Assembly (NCBI RefSeq): GCF_001292625.1
Contig: NZ_LAJH01000016.1
Span: forward strand, 1-64,000
Origin: Shimia sp. SK013
Lineage (GTDB): Bacteria > Pseudomonadota > Alphaproteobacteria > Rhodobacterales > Rhodobacteraceae
Reading direction: 5' to 3'
DNA: 64,000 nucleotides
Every line of letters starts with the position of its first letter. Position 1 is the stretch's first letter. Both the position numbers and the translations under genes were made by a program. The notes beneath the pieces are model-generated. The model did not search any database and was not told where the DNA came from. It was given only the letters and a program-made list of their open reading frames with translations. Of the stretch, positions 50,480-59,627 are shown piece by piece.

Positions 50480-51343
50480 ATGAAGAAGCAAGACATGAAC
50501 CGCGATTGGATCGCAACTGCCCGCACACTCTCTCAGGCCCTGCCTTACTTGCAGCGCTACGCAGGCGCGATCGTCGTGATCAAGCTTGGCGGCCACGCCA
50601 TGGGCAGCGACGAAGCCATGGAAGATTTCGCCCGCGATGTGGTTCTGATGCGTCATGTCGGCATCAACCCTGTGATCGTGCATGGCGGCGGTCCGATGAT
50701 CAACGCGATGCTGGAACGTCTTGAAATCAAATCAGATTTTGTGAACGGCAAGCGTGTCACCGACGCAGCAACCGTCGAGGTGGTCGAGATGGTACTCTCT
50801 GGCGCCGTCAACAAGCGCATCGTGCAGGCAATCAACCGTCAGGGCGGCAAAGCTGTTGGCCTGTCAGGCAAAGATGCCAACTTGATGATCTGCGACCAAA
50901 CCGATCCGGAACTGGGTTTTGTTGGCACACCTTCGGACATGGATGCCACCGTCCTGACCGATCTTTTTGCCAATGACACCATTCCTGTCATCGCGCCTCT
51001 GGGCGCTGGCCGCAACGGCGAAACCTTCAACGTCAACGGTGACACCGCTGCTGGCGCGATCGCAGGCGCTCTACAAGCCGACCGCCTGCTTTTGTTGACG
51101 GATGTGGAAGGCGTGAAGAACGAGGCCGGTGAAATTTTGACAGAGCTAAAAGCGCAGAAAATCAAAGACCTGACGGACGAAGGCGTCATTGCCGGCGGTA
51201 TGATCCCAAAGACGGAAACCGCGTTGAACGCCATCGACAAAGGCGTGCGCGCTGTGGTCATCCTCGACGGCCGCGCCCCCAACGCCTGCCTTTTGGAGCT
51301 GTTCACCGAACACGGCGCAGGCTCGATGATCCGCGCGGATTAA
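50480..51343 (+). CDS. argB: acetylglutamate kinase
   Basis: A 287-residue amino-acid-kinase-family protein. The phosphate-binding start is [11 protein letters not shown] near residues 35-45, the substrate loop is [17 protein letters not shown] near 63-79, and [15 protein letters not shown] and [21 protein letters not shown] follow in order. It phosphorylates N-acetylglutamate in arginine biosynthesis. A second in-frame ATG six codons later is also possible. In Rhodobacterales argB is often near rnpA/yidC/engB; here three quinone-related genes lie between. Confidence 0.95.
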   Translation: MKKQDMNRDWIATARTLSQALPYLQRYAGAIVVIKLGGHAMGSDEAMEDFARDVVLMRHVGINPVIVHGGGPMINAMLERLEIKSDFVNGKRVTDAATVEVVEMVLSGAVNKRIVQAINRQGGKAVGLSGKDANLMICDQTDPELGFVGTPSDMDATVLTDLFANDTIPVIAPLGAGRNGETFNVNGDTAAGAIAGALQADRLLLLTDVEGVKNEAGEILTELKAQKIKDLTDEGVIAGGMIPKTETALNAIDKGVRAVVILDGRAPNACLLELFTEHGAGSMIRAD

Positions 51344-51403
51344 ACCGCGCCCTTCACATATTCTCAAAACAGAATACATTGAAGATGTCTTGTGGAGTTT
51401 TCA

Positions 51404-52198
51404 ATGTCTGATGACCTTCTGATCCGCCTGCTGGTTTTCCTCGGTCTCTTTGTCCTTTTGGCCATCGCCGAACGCCTGCTCCCCCGTCGCAAGCTGCGGT
51501 GGTCCCGCCCGCGTCGCTGGCTGACAAACTGGGGTTTTTCTCTGCTCAACACGCTGACGTTACGGCTGGTTGCTGTGGCGCTGCCACTGCTCGCTATCGG
51601 CGCTGCACTCGATGCGCAATCCCGAGGGTGGGGTCTCTTCAACCAGATCCAACTGCCTGATTGGCTTGGTTTAATTCTGGCCGTGCTGGTCATGGATTTC
51701 GCCATCTGGCTGCAACATCTGGTCACCCACAAGGTGCCCTTGCTCTGGCGTCTGCACAGGGTGCACCACGCCGATCCGGACCTGGACGTCACCACGGCCA
51801 TCCGATTTCATCCGGTGGAAATTGCGTTGTCCATGGGCCTCAAGGTCGGCCTTGTCTACGCGCTTGGCGCCCCACCGTTGGCAGTGCTCATCTTTGAAAT
51901 CCTTCTGAACGCGACCGCGCTTTTCACGCATTCCAATATTCGCCTGCCGATTGCCTTGGACCGCATCATGCGCCTTGCGTTGGTCACACCGGACATGCAC
52001 CGTGTGCATCATTCCGTGCATCGGGACGAACACGACAGCAACTATGGGTTTGCTTTATCAATCTGGGACCGAACGCTCGGAACCTATGTTGCGCAACCCC
52101 GCGAAGGACATGATAAGATGACTATCGGATTGGCATGGCAAGACAAGCGCCCAACCCGTCTCGGCTGGAGCTTTCTTCTGCCGTTCGGCCGCAAATGA
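51404..52198 (+). CDS. sterol desaturase/fatty acid hydroxylase family membrane protein
   Basis: A 264-residue membrane protein started at the ATG at 51404, which has a TGGAG ribosome-binding site. It has four hydrophobic helices and the histidine clusters of the di-iron hydroxylase family: HLVTH near residue 105, HRVHHAD near 118, and a third region HRVHHSVHRDEHDSNYG near residues 202-218. It would hydroxylate or desaturate a lipid or carotenoid at the membrane; the substrate is unknown. Its stop overlaps the next gene (ATGA). Confidence 0.88.
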   Translation: MSDDLLIRLLVFLGLFVLLAIAERLLPRRKLRWSRPRRWLTNWGFSLLNTLTLRLVAVALPLLAIGAALDAQSRGWGLFNQIQLPDWLGLILAVLVMDFAIWLQHLVTHKVPLLWRLHRVHHADPDLDVTTAIRFHPVEIALSMGLKVGLVYALGAPPLAVLIFEILLNATALFTHSNIRLPIALDRIMRLALVTPDMHRVHHSVHRDEHDSNYGFALSIWDRTLGTYVAQPREGHDKMTIGLAWQDKRPTRLGWSFLLPFGRK

Positions 52199-52845
52199 GT
52201 TACGCCGAGATAGCCAAACAGGCCAAAAATCGCGGCTTGATTGTGATGGGCGCATTGCACCCTCGCGCGGCGTATTCTGCAGACGACAAAGTTGGCACAA
52301 TCGTTCTACTTGGCACCGGAGCGGATTTCTGGCCTGTGTTTTCCCAAGCTCCTGAACACCTCGATGCCGCGCCAAATCCAGTGGACCGCTGGTCCAAGCG
52401 CGTTGTGGGTGAGATTGCCCAACCGATTGCCGCGGAATGTTCTTTTCCCTCTGACGGCCCACCATACCCACCGTTTATCTCGTGGGCTTTGAACACTGGT
52501 CGCTTCTTTCAAAGCCCGGTTGGCGTGATGGTGCATAACACGGTTGGCCTGATGGTGTCTCTACGGGGCGCGCTGCATCTTAGACAGGAAATCCTCTTGC
52601 CAGCGCCCACAGGGACGTCTCCCTGCAACACTTGCTCCGCCCCTTGCACCACCGCCTGCCCAGTCTCAGCACTAAGCGCGGAAGCGCCCTATAACCTTTC
52701 AGCCTGTCATGATTTTCTCGACACATCTGACGGAGCGGGCTGTATGGCGCGCGGCTGCATCGCCCGCCGTGCTTGCCCGCTTAGCGTGGGTGCAGCCCGC
52801 ACCAACGCCCAATCCGCCTTACATATGAAAGCCTTCCATCCATGA
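52195..52845 (+). CDS. ferredoxin-like Fe-S protein
   Basis: A 216-residue protein whose ATG overlaps the preceding stop. The C-terminal half has a 4Fe-4S ferredoxin pattern: CNTCSAPCTTACPVSAL (C-x2-C-x3-C-x3-CP) and then CMARGCIARRACP, in the style of the epoxyqueuosine-reductase C-terminus but without its cobalamin domain. The N-terminal 100 residues have no recognised fold. It may transfer electrons to the neighbouring hydroxylase; that is inference from overlap and context. Confidence 0.7.
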   Translation: MSYAEIAKQAKNRGLIVMGALHPRAAYSADDKVGTIVLLGTGADFWPVFSQAPEHLDAAPNPVDRWSKRVVGEIAQPIAAECSFPSDGPPYPPFISWALNTGRFFQSPVGVMVHNTVGLMVSLRGALHLRQEILLPAPTGTSPCNTCSAPCTTACPVSALSAEAPYNLSACHDFLDTSDGAGCMARGCIARRACPLSVGAARTNAQSALHMKAFHP

Positions 52846-53351
52846 GCCTCACCCTGATCCTGATGCGCCATGCCAAATCAAGCTGGGATGACCCGCTGCA
52901 ATCAGACCACGACCGCCCGCTTAACAAACGCGGTCGGGCCTCGGCCAACGCAATCGGGGCATGGCTGGTCGAAAATGAAATCCTACCGGATCAACTGCTG
53001 TGCTCGACTGCGGAACGCACCCGCGAAACCTTCGCTCGCCTTGGTCTAAGTGTCGCGAACACGCGCTTTGAGGACGCGCTCTATCATGCGGGTGCAGACA
53101 CCATGTTGCGGCACTTGCACGCGGCAACTGGCACCACCGTTCTAATGCTCGGACACAATCCGGGGATAGGCCATTTCGCGGAGCTTCTGGCCCGCCAACG
53201 CCCTGACCATCCTCGATTTTTTGACTATCCAACAAACGCGACAACGATCTTTCGTTTCGACGCCGCCTCGTGGCAAGAGGTGCAGTTTGGCCAAGCCGAA
53301 GCCATCGACTTTAAGGTTCCACGCGACCTTTTGAACAGCACTGGCGACTAA
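52842..53351 (+). CDS. SixA-type phosphohistidine phosphatase
   Basis: A 169-residue histidine phosphatase of the SixA branch: LMRHAKSSWDDP near residues 7-18 with the catalytic RH, then RTRETFARLGLS and VLMLGHNPGIGHFAELL with the second His. SixA dephosphorylates HPt domains or related phosphohistidine proteins. It overlaps the ferredoxin-like gene by four bases (ATGA) and is probably its operon partner by position only. Confidence 0.87.
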   Translation: MSLTLILMRHAKSSWDDPLQSDHDRPLNKRGRASANAIGAWLVENEILPDQLLCSTAERTRETFARLGLSVANTRFEDALYHAGADTMLRHLHAATGTTVLMLGHNPGIGHFAELLARQRPDHPRFFDYPTNATTIFRFDAASWQEVQFGQAEAIDFKVPRDLLNSTGD

Positions 53352-53357
53352 CCACTT

Positions 53358-54143
53358 CTACCCGCCATACTGCGCCACCAGCGCTTTGATCTCGGCATAG
53401 ACTGCTGCCGATTTCTCGGTGTTCAGCGCGTCACGATGCGGATCGGCGAAGCGGCCGGAATCATTGTCAAAATATGCTCCTGACTTGCCCAAAAAGGTGT
53501 CAGAAAGCGCCGCCTGCCGCAAAATTTCGGCGCCAATGCTTAGGTCATTTCCGGCCACGCCGAACCCTTCCTTGACCATTTTAGAGGCCAGCAAGCTCCC
53601 GGGGTTGACCGCCACCACCAAGGGCCCGTTTGGCAACTCTACTGCCAATTCGCGGCTCCAAATCGTGATCGCCAGCTTGCTCTGCGCATAAGCCTCCATT
53701 GCGCTAAGTTCCCGCTGGCCCCTCATTGCCGCCAGATCCACGGGCGCCTGCGCGGCTGACGACAAATTCACCACCCGGCCATCCGGCGGCATCTGATCCA
53801 ACAGCGCGCACGTCAGTAGATATGGCGTCAGTGTATTCACCACAAACCGCACGTCCAATCCGTCGGCGGTTTGTGCTTTCGGCGTTTTGAGCACGCCTGC
53901 GTTGTTGATCAATACATCAATCGTGCCGAAGTCCGCATTCATCGCCTGCGCGAACGCGGCGGTGTCGGAAAACGATGAAAGATCCGCGCGATAGCCCTTA
54001 ACAACAAGGTCTTGCGTCACCCGACCCAGTTTTTCGGCACTGCGCCCATGCACCAGAACCCTGTGACCTTCAGATACCAGCAACTTGGCGGTTTCATACC
54101 CGATCCCATCTGTCGCCCCGGTGATCAAAATCGTCTTCGTCAT
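53358..54143 (-). CDS. short-chain dehydrogenase/reductase family protein
   Basis: A 261-residue SDR: the TGxxxGIG cofactor motif is in ITGATDGIGYETAKLL near residues 7-22, NNAGVLKTPK is near 80, and the catalytic Ser (NLSSAAQAP) and YxxxK (AYAQSKLAI, near residues 152-160) are in place. It should use NADP(H) on an unknown alcohol or carbonyl. It resembles the retinol-dehydrogenase-like bacterial SDRs. It is convergent with sixA and has its own promoter in the spacer below the bzt terminator. Confidence 0.85.
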   Translation of the reverse strand: MTKTILITGATDGIGYETAKLLVSEGHRVLVHGRSAEKLGRVTQDLVVKGYRADLSSFSDTAAFAQAMNADFGTIDVLINNAGVLKTPKAQTADGLDVRFVVNTLTPYLLTCALLDQMPPDGRVVNLSSAAQAPVDLAAMRGQRELSAMEAYAQSKLAITIWSRELAVELPNGPLVVAVNPGSLLASKMVKEGFGVAGNDLSIGAEILRQAALSDTFLGKSGAYFDNDSGRFADPHRDALNTEKSAAVYAEIKALVAQYGG

Positions 54144-54187
54144 GGCCTACCCTTTCAACGCAAATACTGCACCGTACCTAACAACAA

Positions 54188-54213
54188 AGGCCGCGGTGTT
54201 TCCACCGCGGCCT
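54188..54213 (-). terminator. Rho-independent terminator of bztABCD
   Basis: An 11-bp GC stem (AGGCCGCGGTG/CACCGCGGCCT, loop TTTC) lies 25 bases after the bztD stop and is followed on the minus strand by TTGTTGTT. It closes the amino-acid transport operon. Confidence 0.8.
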
Positions 54214-54237
54214 CTTTAACTCTTTGAGACACGCGTC

Positions 54238-55029
54238 TTAGTGACCCAAAATCTGGCTCAGGAACAGCTGTGTGCGCTCGCTCTTCGGGTTGTTGAAGAA
54301 CTCTTCCGGCTCGTTTTGTTCAACGATCTGGCCTTGGTCCATAAAGATCACGCGGTTCGCAACCTGACGGGCAAAGCCCATCTCGTGAGTCACGCAAAGC
54401 ATGGTCATGCCCTCTTCCGCGAGTTCGATCATAGTGTCCAAAACCTCTTTGATCATCTCGGGATCAAGTGCTGAGGTCGGCTCGTCAAACAACATGATCC
54501 GCGGCTTCATGCACAGCGAGCGGGCAATCGCCACACGCTGCTGCTGACCACCGGACAACTGGCCGGGATACTTGCCTGCCTGCTCGGGGATCTTGACCTT
54601 CTCAAGGAAGTGCATCGCGATCTCTTCGGCTTCTTTCTTGGGTGTTTTGCGCACCCAAATCGGAGCAAGCGTCAGGTTTTCAAGCACAGTCAGGTGCGGG
54701 AACAGGTTGAAGTGCTGAAAGCACATGCCAACCTCAGAGCGGACCTTGTCGATGTTTTTAAGATCGCTTGTCAGCTCGATCCCGTCGACCACGATGTCAC
54801 CGGACTGATGTTCCTCCAGACGGTTGATACAGCGGATGAGCGTTGACTTCCCCGACCCGGAAGGCCCTGCAATAACAATGCGTTCACCCTCGTTCACCGT
54901 GAGGTTGATATCTCGCAACACGTGGAACGAGCCGTACCACTTGTTCATGTTCGAGATCCTGATAGCGACCTCATCAGAGACTTGCATCTTGGATCGGTCG
55001 ATTTGACGTTCTGTGATAAGTTCAGACAT
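54238..55029 (-). CDS. bztD: glutamate/glutamine/aspartate/asparagine ABC transporter ATPase
   Basis: A 263-residue ATPase with Walker [10 protein letters not shown] near residue 54, signature [15 protein letters not shown] near 157, and Walker [15 protein letters not shown]. It is the nucleotide-binding part of the BztABCD importer of acidic amino acids and their amides. The longer N-terminus (residues 1-27) is typical of BztD. The gene is the last of the operon, followed by a strong terminator. Confidence 0.92.
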   Translation of the reverse strand: MSELITERQIDRSKMQVSDEVAIRISNMNKWYGSFHVLRDINLTVNEGERIVIAGPSGSGKSTLIRCINRLEEHQSGDIVVDGIELTSDLKNIDKVRSEVGMCFQHFNLFPHLTVLENLTLAPIWVRKTPKKEAEEIAMHFLEKVKIPEQAGKYPGQLSGGQQQRVAIARSLCMKPRIMLFDEPTSALDPEMIKEVLDTMIELAEEGMTMLCVTHEMGFARQVANRVIFMDQGQIVEQNEPEEFFNNPKSERTQLFLSQILGH

Positions 55030-55044
55030 ATTGTGAACCCCTCC

Positions 55045-56340
55045 TTAGTGGCCTTTGTGGAGCTTGCGCTCGAGCCACTGTGAATATTGTGAGATACCAT
55101 AGCAGACGACGAAGAACAGGAGCGCGGCAAAGCCGAAGAGCTCCCAGTAGACGCCGTTCCATTCAGTCGATGCCAGAACCGGCCCGCGGATCATTCCAAC
55201 AAGGTCGAACATCGAAATGACCGACACCAGCGTTGTATCCTTGAACAGGCCCACTGCCACGTTGACGATGCCCGGGATCGAGATCTTCAACGCTTGTGGC
55301 AGAATGATAAGACGCATCGCCTGTGGGTAATCGAGCCCAAGGCTGTCCGCAGCTTCATACTGCCCCTTTGGCAACGCCGCGAGACCACCACGCACAACCT
55401 CGGCAATATAGGCAGACGAGAAGAGTGTGATCATGATCACAACGCGCAAGAACAGATCCACTGTCGCATCCGGCGGGAAGAAGTAGGACAACATGACCGA
55501 CGCCACAAACAGCAGCGTAATCAGTGGCACACCCCGCACAAATTCGATGAAGACAACGCAGATGCCCTTGATCAACGGCATATTTGACTGCCGTCCAAGC
55601 GCCAGCGCAATGCCCAACGGTACCGACAGTGACACACAGGTTAGGCCCAGCATCATGTTCAGCATGAACCCACCCAGATCACGGGACGGCACTGCAGGCA
55701 GCATTGCGTTATCAGAGGCCCCATCAGGGATGAGACTGCCGCCAATCGACCAAACGACCAGAGCAATCACAATCGCCCCAAAGAAACCAACCGCAAAGCT
55801 TGAGCGTCCGAACCTCTGGAAGAATGCACCTGCCGCAACAAAGCCCACCAACGCAACCAGCGGAGCAAGAATTGTGCCACCCCAGATCAGCCAGAAAGCG
55901 ATGAAAGGGAACAAACCGGTGAAGATCAACAGTTTGCGTGGCAAGTCAAAGAACAGCACAGGCGCAATCGCAACCAGCATCAGCAAAAGCGTAAGGTTTG
56001 GGCGCCAGTACTCTTCGCTCGGATATTTGAAGCCGTAAATCAACTGGTGCCAGCGTTCTGTCAGAACCGAGAAACACGCGCCGGATTTACCGGCAAGGAT
56101 TTCGCGACATTCTGCCAACGATGATGTTGTCCAAAGGCCATTCATGATCCATGGCAACGTGCTGGACAGCGCCCCGTAGATAAGAAGCAGCGCAAGAACC
56201 GTCAAAACACCGTTGGATACGGAAGAGAACAAGTTCTCCCGCATCCACTTAACCACACCGGTTTCACGCGCCGGCGGCGGGCTTTCCGGAATGACTTCGG
56301 TTGACACAAAGGCAATTGAGTTTTTGTCTTGATCAGCCAT
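55045..56340 (-). CDS. bztC: BztABCD transporter permease
   Basis: A 431-residue membrane protein with about eight hydrophobic helices; the first 200 residues form an extra domain before the HisM-type core (EFVRGVPLITLLFVASVM near residues 286-303, EAA-type loop EAADSLGLDYPQAMRLIILPQ). Such long permeases are typical of BztB and BztC. The N-terminus carries a 25-residue polar cytoplasmic tail. Together with BztB it forms the channel for glutamate, glutamine, aspartate and asparagine. Confidence 0.92.
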   Translation of the reverse strand: MADQDKNSIAFVSTEVIPESPPPARETGVVKWMRENLFSSVSNGVLTVLALLLIYGALSSTLPWIMNGLWTTSSLAECREILAGKSGACFSVLTERWHQLIYGFKYPSEEYWRPNLTLLLMLVAIAPVLFFDLPRKLLIFTGLFPFIAFWLIWGGTILAPLVALVGFVAAGAFFQRFGRSSFAVGFFGAIVIALVVWSIGGSLIPDGASDNAMLPAVPSRDLGGFMLNMMLGLTCVSLSVPLGIALALGRQSNMPLIKGICVVFIEFVRGVPLITLLFVASVMLSYFFPPDATVDLFLRVVIMITLFSSAYIAEVVRGGLAALPKGQYEAADSLGLDYPQAMRLIILPQALKISIPGIVNVAVGLFKDTTLVSVISMFDLVGMIRGPVLASTEWNGVYWELFGFAALLFFVVCYGISQYSQWLERKLHKGH

Positions 56341-56341
56341 C

Positions 56342-57574
56342 TCAACGCTCCTCCAGCTTAACGGATGCGTTGTACACGTTCATCGCCATAGAGATGAGCA
56401 ACGACGCGGTGAGATAGAACAGCATCAGCAAAAGCACGCATTCAATCGCGCGACCGGTTTGGTTCAACGTGATGCCACCAAGCGTCGCGGTGATATCCGC
56501 ATAACCCACAGCAATCGCCAATGATGAGTTCTTGGTGATGTTGAGATACTGCGAGATCAGCGGCGGGATAATCACCCTAAGTGCCTGAGGGAGGATCACG
56601 AGGTTCATCACTTTGTTCGGACGCAATCCAAGAGCCGAAGCCGCTTCGGTTTGGCCTTTAGACACAGCCTGAATACCCGCTCGCACGTTTTCCGCGATAA
56701 AGGCGCCGGTGTAGATCGACAATGCGAACCAAAGTGCAATCAGTGGTCCACCGATCTTGATGCCGCCTTTGAAGTTAAAGCCCTTTAGCTCAGGCACTTC
56801 CCAAGCAAGACCCATGATGAACATCAAAGCGATGAACGGAACCAGCCAGATCGCCAGATTGGTCCAAAGCGTGTTTGGACGTACACCGGTCTCGGCCTGA
56901 GTGTTCGTAGCACGCGTGTTCACAGCGCGAGTTGCATACCAAGAGCCGACAGCCACCAGCAGAACCAGCACCCAGTTCAACGTCGCACTTCCAAACAAAC
57001 CATTCTCAAAGAATGGCATCGGCGTATAAACGCCTCGGTTGGTGAAGGCGAAAAGATCCAACGCCATGCTCGCTGTCGGGGTGTCACCACGGAATTCCCG
57101 TGGACCCGGCATGACTGCGGTCATGATTGTAAAGATGATGATGATCCAGATAAGCACCGGAATGTTGCGGAAAATTTCCACATACACGGCCATCAGTTTG
57201 GACACGATCCAGTTGTTGGACAGACGCAGTACGCCGGCGATCACGCCAAAAACAGTTGCGGTGATACAAGCCAGAAAGGCCACCAACAGCGTGTTGAGAA
57301 GCCCGACAAGGGCCGCACGCGCGTGCGAAGACTGGCTGTCGTATTCGATCAAACGCTGGTTGATGTCATAGCCAGCGGAGTCACCAAGAAAAGAGTATGA
57401 TATGTTGAGTCCGGCGGCACGCAGGTTCTGGATCAGGTTGTTGCCCAGATACCAGATTGCCAATGCCAATGCGATAGCCGCGACCGCCTGAAACGTCAGC
57501 GAGCGGTAGCGCGTGTCATTAAGCAGCATAGACAGCCGGAACGACTCCTTAGGAGGGTCGGTCAAAGTGGTCAT
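56342..57574 (-). CDS. bztB: BztABCD transporter permease
   Basis: A 410-residue permease with N-terminal and C-terminal membrane halves. EIFRNIPVLIWIIIIFTIM near residues 135-153 and the EAA-type loop TEAASALGLRPNKVMNLVILPQ near residue 315 are visible. A long periplasmic insert (about residues 155-250, with GPREFRGDTP and RATNTQAETGVRPN) is the family's unusual feature. It starts one base after the previous gene's start region, so the operon is compact here, in contrast to the 124-base gap to bztA. Confidence 0.92.
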   Translation of the reverse strand: MTTLTDPPKESFRLSMLLNDTRYRSLTFQAVAAIALALAIWYLGNNLIQNLRAAGLNISYSFLGDSAGYDINQRLIEYDSQSSHARAALVGLLNTLLVAFLACITATVFGVIAGVLRLSNNWIVSKLMAVYVEIFRNIPVLIWIIIIFTIMTAVMPGPREFRGDTPTASMALDLFAFTNRGVYTPMPFFENGLFGSATLNWVLVLLVAVGSWYATRAVNTRATNTQAETGVRPNTLWTNLAIWLVPFIALMFIMGLAWEVPELKGFNFKGGIKIGGPLIALWFALSIYTGAFIAENVRAGIQAVSKGQTEAASALGLRPNKVMNLVILPQALRVIIPPLISQYLNITKNSSLAIAVGYADITATLGGITLNQTGRAIECVLLLMLFYLTASLLISMAMNVYNASVKLEER

Positions 57575-57659
57575 GAAGGATTTTCCCCGTTACTCAGCCT
57601 ATTATTGGTGGCGTCATGGATGCGCCGTGGCCGATTATTGTTGTGGGTCGTAAATGCGA

Positions 57660-57687
57660 AAAGGGCGCGGTGTGTACCGCGCCCTTT
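57660..57687 (-). other. bztA-bztB intercistronic stem-loop
   Basis: A perfect 12-bp stem (AAAGGGCGCGGT/ACCGCGCCCTTT, loop of four) lies 12 bases after the bztA stop and is followed on the minus strand by TTCGC. It probably stabilises the bztA message or partly stops transcription, giving more binding protein than permease. Confidence 0.7.
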
Positions 57688-57698
57688 CCGTGAAGTGT

Positions 57699-58715
57699 TT
57701 AGCGGAAAGGAGGCGAGTAGATCAGGCCGCCGTTTGTCCACTGAGCGTTCAGGCCACGGGCCAGACCGATCGGAGTGGACTCACCGATGTTACCTTCAAA
57801 CAGCTCACCATAGTTGCCGCCAGCCATAATGGCTGCTTTGGCCCAACCGGCGTCCAGACCGAGCATTTCGCCCAGAGTGCCTTCGGTGCCCAGCAGGCGG
57901 TTAACTTCTGGGTTGTTGGTGCCAGCAGCCATCTCACCGATGTTTGCAGACGTCACACCCAGCTCTTCAGCTGTTACCAGAGCGTTGAGAGACCAACGAA
58001 CTACGTCACCCCAGTTGTCGTCGCCGTGACGAACCAGTGGGCCGAGAGGCTCTTTGGAGATAATTTCTGGCAGCAGAACGTGACCAGCTGGATCTTCGAA
58101 TGTGGCACGCGTAGCGGCCAGACCGGAAGCATCCGTTGTGTACACGTCGCAAGCACCTGACAGGTACTGCTGCTGTGCTTCAGCGTTGGTTTCGATTGGC
58201 ACTGGCTCATAGCTGATGTTGTTGGAACGGAAGAAGTCCGCCAAGTTCAGCTCTGTAGTTGTACCAGTCTGGATACACACAGTTGCGCCGTCCAGTTCCT
58301 TAGCTGAGGAAACACCCAGATCTTTTGGAACCATGAAGCCCTGACCATCATAGTAGTTCACGCCTACGAATGTGAACTTCAGGTCCACGTCGCGCGAGAA
58401 TGTCCATGTGGTGTTGCGTGCCAGCACGTCGATTTCGCCAGACGCCAGCGCAGTAAAGCGGGTCTTGCCGGTGGTCGGCACGAATTCAACAGCTTTCGGG
58501 TCACCCAAAACAGCGGCGGCAACTGCGCGGCAAATGCCAACGTCAAAGCCCATCCATTCGCCGTTCGCGTCTGGTGCAGCAAAACCAACCAAACCGGTGG
58601 TCACACCACAGTTCAGCTTGCCGCGTGCTTTCACGTCATCCAGCGTGCCAGCAGCCGCAGCACCAGCCGCAAGGCCAGCAACAGTCAGCGCACCAAAGAA
58701 TACGGATTTTTTCAT
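57699..58715 (-). CDS. bztA: glutamate/glutamine/aspartate/asparagine-binding protein
   Basis: A 338-residue periplasmic binding protein. A signal peptide spans residues 1-22 (MKKSVFFGALTVAGLAAGAA). The mature part has GKLNCGVTTGLVGFAAPDA, then RFTALASGEIDVLARNTTWT and CDVYTTDASGLAATRA, the family pattern of BztA. The ligand is expected to be an acidic amino acid or its amide. It is the first gene of the minus-strand operon. The spacer upstream contains the promoter, not resolved further. Confidence 0.93.
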   Translation of the reverse strand: MKKSVFFGALTVAGLAAGAAAAGTLDDVKARGKLNCGVTTGLVGFAAPDANGEWMGFDVGICRAVAAAVLGDPKAVEFVPTTGKTRFTALASGEIDVLARNTTWTFSRDVDLKFTFVGVNYYDGQGFMVPKDLGVSSAKELDGATVCIQTGTTTELNLADFFRSNNISYEPVPIETNAEAQQQYLSGACDVYTTDASGLAATRATFEDPAGHVLLPEIISKEPLGPLVRHGDDNWGDVVRWSLNALVTAEELGVTSANIGEMAAGTNNPEVNRLLGTEGTLGEMLGLDAGWAKAAIMAGGNYGELFEGNIGESTPIGLARGLNAQWTNGGLIYSPPFR

Positions 58716-58916
58716 TTTTACCTCTTCCTGATTACCCGCCCCTTTGCGAGGCGGTTTTAGTAGGCCACTCCCGGCCCTTTAGATGTTTAAGGATTACACC
58801 CCATTTACATCATGGCACAGTTTGGGCGCATTCATCGCCAAACGTCAAGAGGCCCATCACGGGATTCAATCGGTGGGTGAATGCCGCACAAACCACCTGC
58901 AAAAAAGGTTAATCTG

Positions 58917-59627
58917 CTAAATATTTGCCAGTTTATAAAAGCGATTTGCGTGCAGGAACGCCTCATATTTGACCCGCGCCTCCTTGGATGCGTCTTCGTC
59001 AACGCCCCACTGTTCTTCCTGCCACTGCTCATCAACACGCGACAGGCGCCAGATTTCGTCCGCGTCATGCAGCTCGCGCAGCGCGGCAAACCCGAGAATC
59101 AGTGACCCCGAAATGCCGACAAGGTCATGAAAAGCAGCCATTTCAAAGACCGACAGCTTGTGCACCTCGGTGCGCAGTTTCTCTAATGCGCTGGCATCCT
59201 GCGCGTGGTGCATCACACCAGCCACTGCCACCAGCCGCGCCCCGAATTCCTGCGCAGCCCAGTCAAGGATCGGATCCCAACTTTCCGCCTGCCGCGCGAT
59301 CAATGCCTCAGGCGCAGTGGCGCGATAACACAGCAAATCCGTGCCGCCATATTCCGCCAGCATGTCCGCCACTTCGCCGTACTGGATCGTCACTTTGTCA
59401 ATCGCAGCATTGGCTGAGCGTGTCACCGGCATGGTTGTGGGGTCGATTTTTTCTTCCTGCGCAGCCCATTCCGCCGCAACAGCCTCGGCCATTGGCCGCG
59501 TCGGCAACGTCAAAGGCGCTTTGGCTGGCGTCTTCACCGGTCGGCCGTCAAGCAAGATACCGAAGCCTTCGCCGGATTCTTCTATCGAGGCTTCTTTCCA
59601 AAATCGTTTCTTTGCCCAACCGCTCAT
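58917..59627 (-). CDS. ATP12-family chaperone
   Basis: A 236-residue protein with the ATP12 pattern: KRFWKEASIEESGEGFGILLDGRPVKTPAK near residues 8-37 (in pieces), AVAAEWAAQEEKIDPTTMPVTRSANAAIDK-type segment and a C-terminal half with EFGARLVAVAGVMHH. In mitochondria ATP12 helps assemble the F1 alpha subunit; alphaproteobacterial homologues are presumed to do the same. It overlaps the HAD gene by four bases. Confidence 0.88.
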   Translation of the reverse strand: MSGWAKKRFWKEASIEESGEGFGILLDGRPVKTPAKAPLTLPTRPMAEAVAAEWAAQEEKIDPTTMPVTRSANAAIDKVTIQYGEVADMLAEYGGTDLLCYRATAPEALIARQAESWDPILDWAAQEFGARLVAVAGVMHHAQDASALEKLRTEVHKLSVFEMAAFHDLVGISGSLILGFAALRELHDADEIWRLSRVDEQWQEEQWGVDEDASKEARVKYEAFLHANRFYKLANI

